Source of the DNA: Sulfuricystis thermophila
Lineage (GTDB): Bacteria; Pseudomonadota; Gammaproteobacteria; Burkholderiales; Rhodocyclaceae
Reading direction: 5' to 3'
Assembly (NCBI RefSeq): GCF_004323595.1
Contig: NZ_AP019373.1
Location: forward strand, 1,116,001-1,180,000
DNA: 64,000 nucleotides
In this document: piece after piece, positions 46,023 through 55,695 of the stretch
How positions within the stretch are numbered: the stretch's first letter is position 1
Layout: each line of letters opens with the position of its first letter
Notes under the pieces: model-generated
Seen by the model: the letters and a program-made list of their open reading frames with translations, nothing else
What the model was told of the DNA's origin: nothing
Databases searched by the model: none
Translations under genes and position numbers: made by a program

Positions 46023-47236
46023 GGTGCCGGTCCGCCAGCGCCGACTTTCGACGCTTCACCACAAAGTCGGAAAGCCCACGCCGCCACAGGTGGGCCAAGG
46101 GTTTCGAGAATGGCCACCGCGACGAGGATCAACGCATACAGAGTCTCGACCTGGGCGCCGAACAGTTGATCGGCCGTTTGCACCAGACCGATGGCCAGGC
46201 CGGCCATCGGCATCAGCAGCAGGCCGGTCGCGGTCGCTCCCCGGTGGCCGATGCCGTGACGCCATAATAAGCCGTGCACGATCAGCCACTTGGCAAGAAA
46301 GCGCGCGCCAACGAAGGCGAGCGCCATCAGGCCGATCTGCGCGAACAGTGCCGGTTTGATCTTGCTGCCGGCGAAGACGAACAGCACGATGAAGAAGAGT
46401 TCGAAGGCTTCGCCGAATTCGATCTCGGAGAGCGATTCGCCTTCGGTTTCCAGGCTACGCACTGCGACCCCCATCGCCAGCGGTACGAACAGTGGCGAGA
46501 GCAGCAGACTGTCGGCAATGCCGACACCGAGCATCAGGGCACCGACGACGAGCGCAAAGCGGTATTGCGGGGCGCTACGCGTGCGTCGAGCGAGCTGAAC
46601 CAAAAGCCAGGCGATGGCGGTGGCAACGAACGCCGAGCCCGCCAGCCGATAGATCGGTTGCAGCAGTGCGGTGGCCAAATCGGCATCGGTAGCAAGATGG
46701 GCGAAGGGCAGTGCGGCGGAAAACGCCAGGAAGGAAAAGAGGTTGTTGAGCGCGACCATTTCCTTGGCGCGTTCGGTGGTCGGGCCGACGGCACCGAGTT
46801 CGTGCGCGACGTGGATCAACACCGCGGGCGAGGAGGAGATCGCGATCGCTGCGGCGAGGGCGGCGAGGAAAGGGGACAAGCCGAGCCAGACGAGCAACCC
46901 GTAGCAGGCTAGAAAGCTTGCACTGCTCTCGGCCGCCGCCACGAACAGCAACCGGCGATCGCGCAGCATGGCGCGCAGATCGAGCGAGAGGCCGAGGCGA
47001 TAGAGGATCAGCGCGAGGGCCACACCGATCAAGGGGCGCGCTTGATCGAGGGATTCCTGGGTCAATAGATCGATGCCGGAGGGGCCGATCAGGAAACCGA
47101 TCGCCATGAAACCCGTGATCGAAGGCAGCCAGGAAATCCGGTGGGCAAGATAACCGCCCAGCGCACCAGCAAGCAGCAAAATACCGAAAGCGATCTGGGA
47201 AGTGTAGGCAGGAGGCCAGTCGGGCAGAAAATTCAT
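46019..47236 (-). CDS. Cation:proton antiporter, CPA2/KefB-like membrane domain
   Basis: 405 residues, about 11-12 hydrophobic segments beginning [44 protein letters not shown] and [24 protein letters not shown] are typical of Na+/H+ or K+/H+ exchangers of the CPA2 group. There is no TrkA-N or other cytosolic regulatory domain. The last nine residues (KVGAGGPAP) are read from a family A half copy, so the native C terminus was probably changed. It starts with a 4-base overlap on the mutS stop. Confidence 0.85.
   Translation of the reverse strand: MNFLPDWPPAYTSQIAFGILLLAGALGGYLAHRISWLPSITGFMAIGFLIGPSGIDLLTQESLDQARPLIGVALALILYRLGLSLDLRAMLRDRRLLFVAAAESSASFLACYGLLVWLGLSPFLAALAAAIAISSSPAVLIHVAHELGAVGPTTERAKEMVALNNLFSFLAFSAALPFAHLATDADLATALLQPIYRLAGSAFVATAIAWLLVQLARRTRSAPQYRFALVVGALMLGVGIADSLLLSPLFVPLAMGVAVRSLETEGESLSEIEFGEAFELFFIVLFVFAGSKIKPALFAQIGLMALAFVGARFLAKWLIVHGLLWRHGIGHRGATATGLLLMPMAGLAIGLVQTADQLFGAQVETLYALILVAVAILETLGPPVAAWAFRLCGEASKVGAGGPAP
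46022..46048 (+). repeat. Family A short repeat, half copy at the zapE/antiporter junction
   Basis: GTCCGCCAGCGCCGACTTTC segment. It begins at the zapE stop and supplies the last codons and stop of the antiporter gene on the other strand. Confidence 0.8.
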
Positions 47237-49920
47237 CGCTGTGCCTCCTCGGTCAGCCGCTTGAGCGCATAGAGCCGCTCGAGCGCCTCACGCGGCGAGA
47301 GGGCATCGGGATCGAGCGCCGCCAGTGCTTCCAAGGCTGGATGCGTCGTGGTTGCGAAAGTCGCCGCTGGCGGAATCATGAACGTCCCGCCGGGCGCCGA
47401 CTCGCTATGCAAAGTCGGCGCTGCCGGAACGGCACCCAAGTGGCTGAACAGGTCGGGCTGGGGTGAGGCGGCCGCCGTGCGGTTTTCCAGCTCGACCAGT
47501 TGCCGCTGCGCATCGCGCAATACTGCGGGGGGGAGACCGGCAAGTTGGGCGACCTGGATGCCATACGACTGCGACGCCGGGCCGGGTTCGACGGCATGCA
47601 GGAAGACCACCGACTTGCCGTGCTCGATCGCATCCAGATGCACGTTGGCACAGCCCGGATGCTGCTCGGCCAAGCGGGTGAGCTCGAAATAATGCGTCGC
47701 GAACAGCGTCCAGCAGCGGATTTTTTCCACCAGGTGGCGCGCGATGGCGAAGGCGAGCGCGAGACCATCGAAGGTCGAGGTGCCGCGGCCGATCTCGTCC
47801 ATCAACACCAGTGAGCGTTCCGTCGCATTGTGCAGGATTGCCGCGGCCTCGGTCATCTCGACCATGAAGGTCGAGCGGCCCGAGGCGAGATCGTCGGCGG
47901 CGCCGATGCGGGTGTGGATCGCGTCGATCGGCCCGAGCCGGCAACTTGCCGCCGGCACGAAGCTGCCGCAGTGGGCGAGCAGCACGATCAGCGCGATCTG
48001 GCGCATGTAGGTCGATTTGCCGCCCATGTTCGGGCCGGTGACGATCAGCATGCGCCGGTTCGGATGGAGATCGAGGTCGTTGGCGATGAAGCTCTCCACC
48101 TGGCGCTCGACGACCGGATGGCGGCCGGCGCGGATCTCGATGCAGGGGTAATCGACGAATTCCGGTCGGCAGTAGTCGTAGCGCCGCGCGGCGGTGGCGA
48201 AGGCGGCGAGGCCATCGAGCTCGGCGAGCGTGCGACCGATGCGTTGCAGCGCGGGAATGTGCGCGGCCAGCGCATCGAGCAGTTCGTCATAGAGACGCTT
48301 TTCCAGTGCCAGGGCGCGTTCGTTGGCGGAAAGCGCCTTGTCCTCGAAGGCTTTCAGCTCCGGCGTGATGTAGCGCTCGGCATTCTTCAGCGTCTGGCGC
48401 CGGCGATAATCCTCGGGCACCTTGTCGGCATGGGCGTGCGTGACTTCGATGTAGAAGCCGTGCACCTTGTTGTATTCGACCTTCAGGCTGGGGATGCCGC
48501 TGCGCTCGCGTTCGCGCGCTTCGAGTTCGAGCAGGAACTGACCGCAGTTCGACTGGATCGCGCGCAGCTCGTCGAGTTCGGTGCTGAAGCCGGCGCGGAT
48601 CACGCCGCCGGCGGCGAGCAGGGCTGGCGGCTCCTCGGCGAGGGTGGTCGCCAATCGTTCCAGGCAGCCATCTGGCATCGCGAGTCTTTCGCGCAGCTCG
48701 CCCAGCAGGCCGGTTTGTCCGGCGAGCAAGCGGTCGAGCGCGGGCAGGCGCTGCAAGGTTTCGCGCAGCGCGGCCAGCTCTCGCGGCCGGGCGGACTTGA
48801 GCGCGATGCGGCTGCCGATGCGCTCGAAGTCGGCGCTGCCTTTCAACACATCGCTCAGCGCATCGACCAGGTCCTCTTCCAGTAGGGCGGCTACGGCGCC
48901 GTGGCGTCGTGCCGCTTCGCTGCGGTCGCTGAGCGGGTGATGCAGGCAGTGCTTGAGCCAACGCGTGCCGGCCGCCGTCGCGCAGGTATCGAGTAGCGAG
49001 AGCAACGTCGGGGATGCTTCACCGCGCAGGGTTTCGGTGAGTTCGAGATTGCGGCGCGTCGCGGCATCGAGCCGCAGCCAGGCGCTCTCGTGCTCCAGCG
49101 TCAGGCCCGTCACATGGGGCAAGGCGGCGAGCTGCGTGGCCTGTGCATAGCGCAGCAGCGCGCCGGCGGCGCCGAGCGCCAGCCGCGCCTCGCTCTCGGC
49201 GGGAATGAAGCCGGAAAGATCGCGCGTGCCGAAATGCGCCGTCAGGAGCTGGATCGCGCCATCCGTATCGAAATGCCAGTCGGGACGCCGCCGCACGAAA
49301 GCGGCCTGCGGGGATGGCAAGGCCAGCGTCGATCCTTCGCCGAGCAGGATTTCCGAGGGTTTGAGGCGGCCGAGCTGGGCAGACAGCGCCCCGGCGTGCG
49401 TCTCCATGAGTCGCAACGCGCCGCTGGCGAGATTCAGCCAAGCCAGGCCGATGCGCTGGCGCTCCTGCGCCAGGGCGAGCAGCAGGCTGTCGCTCCGGTC
49501 GTCGAGCAGCGCGGCATCGGTGAGTGTGCCGGGGGTGACGATGCGCACCACCTTGCGCTCGACCGGGCCCTTGCTGCTTCCCGGATCGCCGATCTGTTCG
49601 CAGATCGCCACCGATTCGCCGAGCTTGACCAGCCGCGCAAGGTATTGCTCGACGGCGTGGTAAGGCACCCCGGCCATCGGAATCGGCGCGCCTGCCGACT
49701 GCCCGCGCTGGGTCAGCGTGATGTCGAGCAGTCGCGCGGCTTTTTCCGCATCGTCGTAAAACAGCTCGTAGAAGTCGCCCATGCGGTAGAACAGCAGCAC
49801 GTCGGGATGCGCGGCCTTCAGACGCAGATATTGCTGCATCATCGGCGTGTGGCGGGAAAGTTCCGCTTCGGAGAACCGGGAAGTCTGAGAGCTTGTGAAA
49901 AATTCTGCTGCGCTTGCCAT
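47233..49920 (-). CDS. mutS: DNA mismatch repair protein MutS with displaced start and repeat-encoded linker
   Basis: 895 residues (E. coli 853). The mismatch-binding region is [18 protein letters not shown], then the connector and clamp ([19 protein letters not shown]), Walker [37 protein letters not shown], and the C-terminal oligomerisation helices [20 protein letters not shown]. It recognises mismatches and starts repair with MutL. Residues 1-10 ([10 protein letters not shown]) come from a 141-bp element that separates the frame from the old ATG at 50041-50039. A start at the ATG pair of codons 27-28 is the only alternative. Residues about 829-857 are a family A repeat in the linker after the ATPase domain. 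Confidence 0.95.
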   Translation of the reverse strand: MASAAEFFTSSQTSRFSEAELSRHTPMMQQYLRLKAAHPDVLLFYRMGDFYELFYDDAEKAARLLDITLTQRGQSAGAPIPMAGVPYHAVEQYLARLVKLGESVAICEQIGDPGSSKGPVERKVVRIVTPGTLTDAALLDDRSDSLLLALAQERQRIGLAWLNLASGALRLMETHAGALSAQLGRLKPSEILLGEGSTLALPSPQAAFVRRRPDWHFDTDGAIQLLTAHFGTRDLSGFIPAESEARLALGAAGALLRYAQATQLAALPHVTGLTLEHESAWLRLDAATRRNLELTETLRGEASPTLLSLLDTCATAAGTRWLKHCLHHPLSDRSEAARRHGAVAALLEEDLVDALSDVLKGSADFERIGSRIALKSARPRELAALRETLQRLPALDRLLAGQTGLLGELRERLAMPDGCLERLATTLAEEPPALLAAGGVIRAGFSTELDELRAIQSNCGQFLLELEARERERSGIPSLKVEYNKVHGFYIEVTHAHADKVPEDYRRRQTLKNAERYITPELKAFEDKALSANERALALEKRLYDELLDALAAHIPALQRIGRTLAELDGLAAFATAARRYDYCRPEFVDYPCIEIRAGRHPVVERQVESFIANDLDLHPNRRMLIVTGPNMGGKSTYMRQIALIVLLAHCGSFVPAASCRLGPIDAIHTRIGAADDLASGRSTFMVEMTEAAAILHNATERSLVLMDEIGRGTSTFDGLALAFAIARHLVEKIRCWTLFATHYFELTRLAEQHPGCANVHLDAIEHGKSVVFLHAVEPGPASQSYGIQVAQLAGLPPAVLRDAQRQLVELENRTAAASPQPDLFSHLGAVPAAPTLHSESAPGGTFMIPPAATFATTTHPALEALAALDPDALSPREALERLYALKRLTEEAQR
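47353..47436 (-). repeat. Family A repeat, complete copy inside mutS
   Basis: On the mutS strand: left arm from 47436 to about 47412, right arm 47402-47383, third half arm 47376-47353. It is in frame without stops and reads [18 protein letters not shown] then IPPAATFA. Confidence 0.9.
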
Positions 49921-50031
49921 CTTGGGGTCGGGCGGTGCTCGCCATCCTCATGTATGTCCATATACATTCCGGTGGCTGCGCTCCGGCCTCCCCCAACCTG
50001 GCTGCGCTCGCGACGAATTTTTTTCACAAGC
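49891..50031. mobile_element. 141-bp MITE-like hairpin element inserted at the mutS start
   Basis: Terminal inverted repeats GCTTGTGAAAAATTC and (inward from the right) GCTTGTGAAAAAAATTC, with further mirrored sequence inside (GCTGCGCTTGCC against GTCGCGAGCGCAGCC). TCTGAGA flanks both sides (49884-49890 and 50032-50038). The exact border is ambiguous because AGAG/CTCT is itself palindromic. No coding capacity. Removing it with one flank restores an uninterrupted mutS reading frame from an ATG. Confidence 0.82.
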
Positions 50032-50119
50032 TCTGAGACATGCGGGAAGAGGTGAGGTGCGGAGCCGCGCGTGGAATCGGCCGGAATTATACTGGCGCCC
50101 CTTTCCGCTACTTTGATTG

Positions 50120-52255
50120 ATGCTCCCGATGGCCTCCGGCCCACTGCGTCTGGCGCGGCGCCTATTACACCTGTGGGTGCGTCTGCGCCTTTTCCCCGAA
50201 CATGCCGCCGCCCTCGGCATCGATCCCGCCCGGCCGGTCTGTTATGTGTTGTTCGAGGACTGGCTGTCCGACCGGCTCGTGCTGCATGAGGCGGTGGCGC
50301 GCGCCGGGCTGCCGCCTGCGGATCGGCCCTTGGAGGTCGCCGGGTGCCGTCTTGCCAGCGCCGAGTTTGCGCTGAGCCCGGGCTGGCGGCCCTTCCGTCG
50401 TGCGCGTGCGCTCTACGGTTCGCCGGCGCGGTTGGCGCGGCTGATTGCCTGCCTCGCCGCCGATCCGGCTGCCGATGTGCAGATCGTGCCGGTCACCGTG
50501 CTGTGGGGACGGGCGCCGCGCCAGCAGGATGGGGTGCTGCGCGCCTTGCTGGCGGAATCCTGGCAGCGCCGTCAGCCGCTCGGCCACTGGCTCGCGGTGC
50601 TGCTGCATGGTCGGCAGACGCACGTCCATTTCGGCGTGCCTTATTCGCTGCGTGCCTTGCTGACGGACATCGCCGAACCCACGCGTGCCACGAAGAAAGC
50701 CGTGCGCGTGCTGCGCGCCCATTTCCGGCTGCAGCGCGAACGCTTCATCGGCCCGGACATCTCCCATCGCCACACCCAGGTCGAGGCGCTGCTCGCGACG
50801 CCCATGGTGCGCGCCGCGATCGAGGCCGAGGCGGCCCAGCATGGCATTCTGCTCGATGCCGCGCGAGCCCGTGCCCGCCGCCATGCCGTGGCGATCGCCT
50901 CGGATTTCTCCTATGCGGTGACGCGCGCCGGCGAAATCTTCCTCACCTGGTTGTGGACGCGGCTGTTCGACGGTGTCGAGGTGCGCAATCTCGACGTGCT
51001 GCTGCGCGTCGCGCCTGGCCAGAGCGTCGTCTATCTGCCCTGTCACCGCAGCCACGTCGATTACCTGCTGATGTCGTACGTCATCTACCGGGCGGGGCTG
51101 GTGCCGCCGCACATCGCCGCCGGCGACAATCTCGATCTGCCCGTGCTCGGCCGCATCCTGCGCGGCGGCGGTGCTTTCTTCCTGCGGCGCAGTTTCAAGG
51201 GCGATCCCCTCTATGCCACGGTGTTCGCCGAATATCTGCATTACCTGCTGGCGCAGGGTTTCCCGGTCGAATATTTCATCGAGGGCGGCAGGAGCCGCGA
51301 CGGCCGCCTGCTGCCCCCCAAGGCTGGCCTGTTGGCGATGACGATCCAGAGCTTCCTGCGCTGGCATGAACGTCCGCTGGTGTTCGTGCCGGTCTATCTC
51401 GGTTACGAAAAGCTGCCCGAGGGGCCGAGTTTCGTCGCCGAGCTGGCGGGTCGCCCGAAACGACGCGAATCCTGGCTGGGGCTGCTCTCCTCGCTACGGC
51501 TGCTGCGGCGGCATTTCGGCCGGGTCTATGTGAATTTCGGCGCGCCCTTGCCGCTTTCCGACTGGCTCGATGCGCAGCGGCCCGACTGGCGTGTGGCGCC
51601 GCCCACGGGCGAGGCGCAGCGCGCGCTGGTCGCCGCGATCGCCACTGAACTGTCAGGACGTATCGGCGCGGCAGCGCTCGTCAATCCGGTCAATCTCGTC
51701 GCCCTGGCGCTGCTGGCCACGCCCGAGGTCAGCGCCGAGGAAAGCGTGCTGGCGCGGCAGATCGAGCATCTCGCGGCGCTCGTCGCTGACGCGCATCTGG
51801 CCGCGCCATCCCGTGGCGAGGACTGCATCGCTACGGCGCTGCGGCTTGCCGCGGTGCGCCGCAGCGAGACTGCGGACGGCGCACGGATCGTGGCCGATGC
51901 CATGGAAGCCGCGCTGCTCGCCTATTTCCGCAACAACGTGCTGCATTTGTTCGTCTTGCCGGCGCTGATCGCCCGGCTGCTGATCGACCGCGGAGCGTTT
52001 GCCGACTCACGATGGCCTGCGGCGTTGGAAGCGATGCTCGCTCCGCTGCGCGATCGCCTCTGCTGGCATCTGAGCGACGCAAACCTGCCTGCGGCGCTCG
52101 AGGATTCGTTGGCGCGCTTGGCCGCGCGCGGGTTGATCGAACGCGAAGACGATGTCTGGCATCCGCCGGCCAGAGAGGCGCCGGCCTATGCAGCGCTGGG
52201 TTGGCTTGCCAATATCCTCGCGCCGGAGCTACGGGCGCTGCCCGAGCCTCATTGA
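50120..52255 (+). CDS. plsB: Glycerol-3-phosphate acyltransferase PlsB
   Basis: 711 residues from the ATG at 50120 (E. coli 807); another ATG is at 50129. The catalytic HX4D block is LPCHRSHVDYLLMSYV, the glycerol-phosphate-binding blocks are GGGAFFLRRSFKGDPLY and VEYFIEGGRSRDGRLLPPKAG, and the fourth block is RPLVFVPVYLGYEKL. It acylates glycerol-3-phosphate at position 1, the first step of phospholipid synthesis. A TATACT at 50088-50093 may be its -10. Residues about 75-84 (GCRLASAEF) come from a family A half copy. It converges with rmuC with a 7-base overlap. Confidence 0.92.
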   Translation: MLPMASGPLRLARRLLHLWVRLRLFPEHAAALGIDPARPVCYVLFEDWLSDRLVLHEAVARAGLPPADRPLEVAGCRLASAEFALSPGWRPFRRARALYGSPARLARLIACLAADPAADVQIVPVTVLWGRAPRQQDGVLRALLAESWQRRQPLGHWLAVLLHGRQTHVHFGVPYSLRALLTDIAEPTRATKKAVRVLRAHFRLQRERFIGPDISHRHTQVEALLATPMVRAAIEAEAAQHGILLDAARARARRHAVAIASDFSYAVTRAGEIFLTWLWTRLFDGVEVRNLDVLLRVAPGQSVVYLPCHRSHVDYLLMSYVIYRAGLVPPHIAAGDNLDLPVLGRILRGGGAFFLRRSFKGDPLYATVFAEYLHYLLAQGFPVEYFIEGGRSRDGRLLPPKAGLLAMTIQSFLRWHERPLVFVPVYLGYEKLPEGPSFVAELAGRPKRRESWLGLLSSLRLLRRHFGRVYVNFGAPLPLSDWLDAQRPDWRVAPPTGEAQRALVAAIATELSGRIGAAALVNPVNLVALALLATPEVSAEESVLARQIEHLAALVADAHLAAPSRGEDCIATALRLAAVRRSETADGARIVADAMEAALLAYFRNNVLHLFVLPALIARLLIDRGAFADSRWPAALEAMLAPLRDRLCWHLSDANLPAALEDSLARLAARGLIEREDDVWHPPAREAPAYAALGWLANILAPELRALPEPH
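50343..50369 (+). repeat. Family A short repeat, half copy inside plsB
   Basis: CTTGCCAGCGCCGAGTTT section; read as GCRLASAEF, the same frame as the modC copy. Confidence 0.7.
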
Positions 52256-53682
52256 GGCTCTTCTTCGGGCAATGCAAGCGGCAACGCGTCGTCCGGCAGT
52301 GGCAGCGCCTCGACGTCGCGCAGTTTGCGTTCGATCGCGCGGGTGCGCGTGCCCACCTGGTCGAAGCGGTTGCGCGCCTCGTCGAGCTTCTTCTTCGTCG
52401 CTTCGATGACCTCGCCGAATTTGCCGAATTCGGTCTTCACCTGGCCGAGCACCTGCCAGACTTCGCTGGCGCGTTTTTCGATCGCCAACGTGCGGAAGCC
52501 CATCTGCAGGCTGTTGAGCAGCGCCGCCAGGTTGGTCGGCCCGGCCAGCACGACGCGCTGCTCGCGTTGCAGGGTTTCGGCCAGCCCCGGCCGGCGCAGC
52601 GCCTCGGCATAGAGCCCTTCGGTGGGCAGGTAGAGCACTGCGAAATCGGTGGTGAAGGGCGGCTCGACGTATTTTTCGCGGATCGTGCGCGCTTCGGCCT
52701 TGAGGCGGGCTTCCAGCGCCCGCGCCGCGGCTTCCACGCCCTCGGCATCGGCGCGGTCGTGCGCGTCGAGCAGGCGCTGGTAATCCTCGACCGGGAATTT
52801 CGCGTCGATCGGCAGCCACACCGGACGTTCCCCCGACGTGCCCGGCAGACGGATCGCCACCTCGACGCGCTCGTTCGATCCCGGTCGCGTGGCGATGTTG
52901 CGGCCATACTGCTCGGGGGTGAGCATCTGCTCGATCAGCGTCAAGAGCTGCACTTCGCCCCAGGTGCCGCGCGCCTTGACGTTGGTCAGCACGCGCTTGA
53001 GGTCGCCCACGCCGGCAGCCAGCGTCTGCATTTCGCCCAAGCCGCGATGCACCTGTTCGAGCCGTTCCGAGACGAGCTGGAACGATTGGCCGAGACGCTG
53101 CTCCAGCGTCGCGTGCAGCTTTTCGTCCACGGTCCTGCGCATCTCTTCGAGTTTGGCGGCGTTGTCGGTCTGGATCGCGGCCAGCCGCTCGTTGAGCGTC
53201 GCGCGCACCTGCTCCGCCTGCAGCTGCGAAGCCTGGGCGAGCCCGGCGAGCTGCTGGGCGATGGTCTCCTGGATCATCGACAGCTGGTTTTTGAGCTGGG
53301 CGCCGTTGCCATCGAGCTGCTCGCGCAACGCGGTGGTCATCGTCGCCAGCCGCGTGTCGATGTCGGTACGAAAGGCGTTGAAACCGGCGGCGAGCTCGGC
53401 GCGCCCCTCGCGGGCGTCGTCGAGCGCCTGCGCGAGCTGCCGCTCCACGGCCTCACGCACGGTTTCCAGCGCCTGCGCGGTCGACTGATGCAAACCTTGC
53501 AGCCGGGCTTCCTGCGCCGCACCGATCATCTGCAACTGGCCTTCGAGGCGGGAGAGCGCCGCCTCCTGTTCTTCCTGACGCCGGGCCAAGCCCTCCAGGG
53601 CCGCGACACGTTTGAGCACCAGCGCGAGCAGCAGGATGACGAGGATGGCAGTGGCGGAAAACGTGAGTTCGAGAGGCGTCAT
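52249..53682 (-). CDS. rmuC: DNA recombination protein RmuC homologue
   Basis: 477 residues. An N-terminal membrane helix (LTFSATAILVILLLALVL) is followed by a long coiled coil (about residues 30-230, rich in Glu/Gln/Arg/Leu) and the RmuC domain with its nuclease-like core: GTWGEVQLLTLIEQMLTP, LPIDAKFPVEDYQRLLDA, FAVLYLPTEGLYAEAL, and VVLAGPTNLAALLNSLQMGF. RmuC limits inversions at short inverted repeats in E. coli, which is notable in a region full of such repeats. The molecular activity is not firmly known. Confidence 0.92.
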   Translation of the reverse strand: MTPLELTFSATAILVILLLALVLKRVAALEGLARRQEEQEAALSRLEGQLQMIGAAQEARLQGLHQSTAQALETVREAVERQLAQALDDAREGRAELAAGFNAFRTDIDTRLATMTTALREQLDGNGAQLKNQLSMIQETIAQQLAGLAQASQLQAEQVRATLNERLAAIQTDNAAKLEEMRRTVDEKLHATLEQRLGQSFQLVSERLEQVHRGLGEMQTLAAGVGDLKRVLTNVKARGTWGEVQLLTLIEQMLTPEQYGRNIATRPGSNERVEVAIRLPGTSGERPVWLPIDAKFPVEDYQRLLDAHDRADAEGVEAAARALEARLKAEARTIREKYVEPPFTTDFAVLYLPTEGLYAEALRRPGLAETLQREQRVVLAGPTNLAALLNSLQMGFRTLAIEKRASEVWQVLGQVKTEFGKFGEVIEATKKKLDEARNRFDQVGTRTRAIERKLRDVEALPLPDDALPLALPEEEPQ

Positions 53683-53715
53683 GGCAAGGCTACGGAAGGG
53701 GTGACGTCCGCCATG

Positions 53716-53896
53716 CTACCAAACGCGCATACCGGCAATCGGCACCCGCGGAGGATGAAAACCCCATGCGCAAAAATAAACACCCGCCCCCCTTCGCCCC
53801 CCTCTCGGGGGTTCCCATTTGCGCGGCGTTGCCGCGAGTGTTGGCTGTCATCAAGGAAACGAAGGGCGGCGCACTTTTTGCTCTGTATTTCACGTC
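53716..53896 (-). repeat. Family B repeat, copy 2 (inverted), between rmuC and pyrD
   Basis: The reverse complement of 53716-53896 aligns with 30245-30428 through both outer segments (for example GCGCCGCCCTTCGTTTCCTT). The middle differs but also holds a C/G hairpin. It abuts a family A half copy. Apart from these two repeats the 256-base gap contains nothing I can support. Confidence 0.85.
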
Positions 53897-53924
53897 AAAC
53901 TCGGCGCTGGCAGGACGGCACGGC
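53896..53924 (-). repeat. Family A short repeat, half copy next to family B
   Basis: AACTCGGCGCTGGCAGGACG on the plus strand is the inverted left arm. It starts where family B copy 2 ends and lies 15 bases from the pyrD stop. Confidence 0.8.
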
Positions 53925-53938
53925 AAGCTTGCCAAAGC

Positions 53939-54955
53939 TCAGCGGGCCGCGCGCGTCGCAGCGACGCATTCGGCGACGAGGCCCGGGCCGCGATAGACCA
54001 GGCCGGAATAGATCTGCACCAGCTGCGCGCCGGCGTCGAGTTTCGCTTTCGCCTTGGCACCATCGACCACGCCGCCGGCGGCGATGATCGGCACTTCGCC
54101 AGCGAGCGCCCGGGCGAGTTTTCTCAACACTTCGGTCGACAGTTCGAACAGCGGCGCGCCGGACAGGCCGCCGGCTTCATTGGCATGGCGCAGGCCGGTG
54201 ACCCGGCTGCGGTCGAGCGTGGTGTTCGTGGCGATCACGCCATCACAGCGATGGCGGCGCAGGGCATCGGCGATGGCGTCGATCTGCGCGTCATCGAGGT
54301 CCGGCGCGATCTTCAGCACCAGCGGTACGTAACGACCGTGCCGGTCTGCCAGTGCCGACTGTTGCGACTTCAGCGCGGCGAGCAGTGCGTCGAGCTCGGA
54401 AGCGCCTTGCAACCGACGCAGGTTCTGGGTGTTTGGACTGGAAATGTTGACGGTGACGTAGCTGGCATGGGGATAGGCCTTCTCGAAGCCGATCCGATAG
54501 TCATCCACGGCGCGCTCGATCGGCGTGTCGGCGTTCTTGCCGATGTTGATGCCGAGAATGCCCTTGTATTTCGCCGCCTTGACGTTGGCGATCAGCGCGT
54601 CGATGCCGTGATTGTTGAACCCCATCCGGTTGATGATGCCTTCGACCTCGGGCAGCCGGAACATGCGCGGCTTCGGATTGCCCGGCTGAGGCCGCGGCGT
54701 GACGGTGCCGACCTCGAGGTGTCCGAAGCCCCAGGTGGCCAGTCCGTCGATCGCTTCGCCGTTCTTGTCGAGTCCGGCGGCAAGACCCACGCGGTTCGGG
54801 AAGGAAAGCCCCATCACATCGATGGGCGTGTCGGGCAGCGGGCCTTTGCTGGGTAGAAACGCACCGAGGGTGCGCAGGCCGGCGATGGAGAGCTCGTGCG
54901 CGGTTTCGGGATCGAGCGCGAGGACGAAGGGTTTGATCAGACAGTAAGGGATCAT
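53939..54955 (-). CDS. pyrD: Dihydroorotate dehydrogenase (quinone), class 2
   Basis: 338 residues from the ATG at 54955, which overlaps the bpt stop. The N-terminal membrane-association helices ([20 protein letters not shown]) mark class 2. [44 protein letters not shown], the catalytic Ser region [12 protein letters not shown], and [10 protein letters not shown] follow. It oxidises dihydroorotate to orotate with ubiquinone in pyrimidine synthesis. It is the third gene of an aat-bpt-pyrD run with 4-base overlaps. Confidence 0.95.
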   Translation of the reverse strand: MIPYCLIKPFVLALDPETAHELSIAGLRTLGAFLPSKGPLPDTPIDVMGLSFPNRVGLAAGLDKNGEAIDGLATWGFGHLEVGTVTPRPQPGNPKPRMFRLPEVEGIINRMGFNNHGIDALIANVKAAKYKGILGINIGKNADTPIERAVDDYRIGFEKAYPHASYVTVNISSPNTQNLRRLQGASELDALLAALKSQQSALADRHGRYVPLVLKIAPDLDDAQIDAIADALRRHRCDGVIATNTTLDRSRVTGLRHANEAGGLSGAPLFELSTEVLRKLARALAGEVPIIAAGGVVDGAKAKAKLDAGAQLVQIYSGLVYRGPGLVAECVAATRAAR

Positions 54956-55695
54956 GATGGAGACTGTGCGTCGTCGAGGCGCAACCAACGGCCGTTCTTC
55001 AGCGCTTCGAGCGGCCGGAACTGTGATTTGTAGGCCATCTTGCGGCTATGTTCGATCCAGTAGCCGAGATAGAGGTGGGGCAGGTCGAGCTGCCGGCATT
55101 GCTCGATCTGCCAGAGGATCGCATAGGTGCCATAGCTGGCGGAGGGCAGATCCGGGTCGTAGAAGGTATAGACCGCCGACAAGCCGTTGTCGAGCACGTC
55201 GATGATGCTGACGATGCGCAAGTCATCGCCTTCGCGGAATTCGATCAGCCGGCTGTCGACCTGCGTCTGCAGCAGGAATTGGGCATATTGCTCGCGGTTG
55301 TCGTCGTCCATGCCGCCACCGGCATGGCGCGCCTGCTGGTAGCGTTGGTAGAGCGCGTAGTGTTCCTCGCGGAACAGCAAGGGGCGCTCGCGGGCGATGA
55401 GCTGAGCGTGACGCGCCTTGATGCGGCGCTGGCTGCGGTTGGGCTGGAAATCCGCGATGGGGATGCGCACCGGTACGCACTCGCGGCAGCTGTCGCACCA
55501 GGGCCGATAGGTGAAGATGCCGCTGCGGCGAAAGCCGAGCTCGACGAGCTCACTGTAGATCGCGGTATCGATCAGCTGGCTGGGCGTTGCGACCTGCGAG
55601 CGCGCGATGCGCCCGGGAAGATAGGAGCACCCGTAGGCCGAGGTGGCATAGAACTGCAACAGCGAGAAGGGCGGCAGGTCGCGTAGATGCGTCAT
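54952..55695 (-). CDS. bpt: Aspartate/glutamate leucyltransferase (Bpt)
   Basis: 247 residues. [23 protein letters not shown] at the N terminus, the cysteine cluster [19 protein letters not shown], and [25 protein letters not shown] near the end define bacterial ATE/Bpt proteins. It transfers leucine from Leu-tRNA to proteins with N-terminal Asp or Glu, marking them for ClpS/ClpAP degradation. It overlaps aat by 4 bases; the pair covers both N-degron transferases. Confidence 0.93.
   Translation of the reverse strand: MTHLRDLPPFSLLQFYATSAYGCSYLPGRIARSQVATPSQLIDTAIYSELVELGFRRSGIFTYRPWCDSCRECVPVRIPIADFQPNRSQRRIKARHAQLIARERPLLFREEHYALYQRYQQARHAGGGMDDDNREQYAQFLLQTQVDSRLIEFREGDDLRIVSIIDVLDNGLSAVYTFYDPDLPSASYGTYAILWQIEQCRQLDLPHLYLGYWIEHSRKMAYKSQFRPLEALKNGRWLRLDDAQSPS

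Noticed and set aside
48829-48845. GTCGGCGCTGCC in mutS resembling a family A arm
   Set aside because: The match is short and lacks the GGGACGG part; the residues ([11 protein letters not shown]) fit the normal MutS sequence.
52012-54087. 691-codon plus-strand frame across rmuC and the repeat gap
   Set aside because: Opposite a clear RmuC gene on the other strand and continued through repeats; no recognisable motif.
54338-54362. Possible thirteenth family A copy inside pyrD (SALADRHGR)
   Set aside because: About 5 mismatches in 25, and a similar LAD-HGRYVPL stretch is plausible native PyrD sequence, so it may be convergence.
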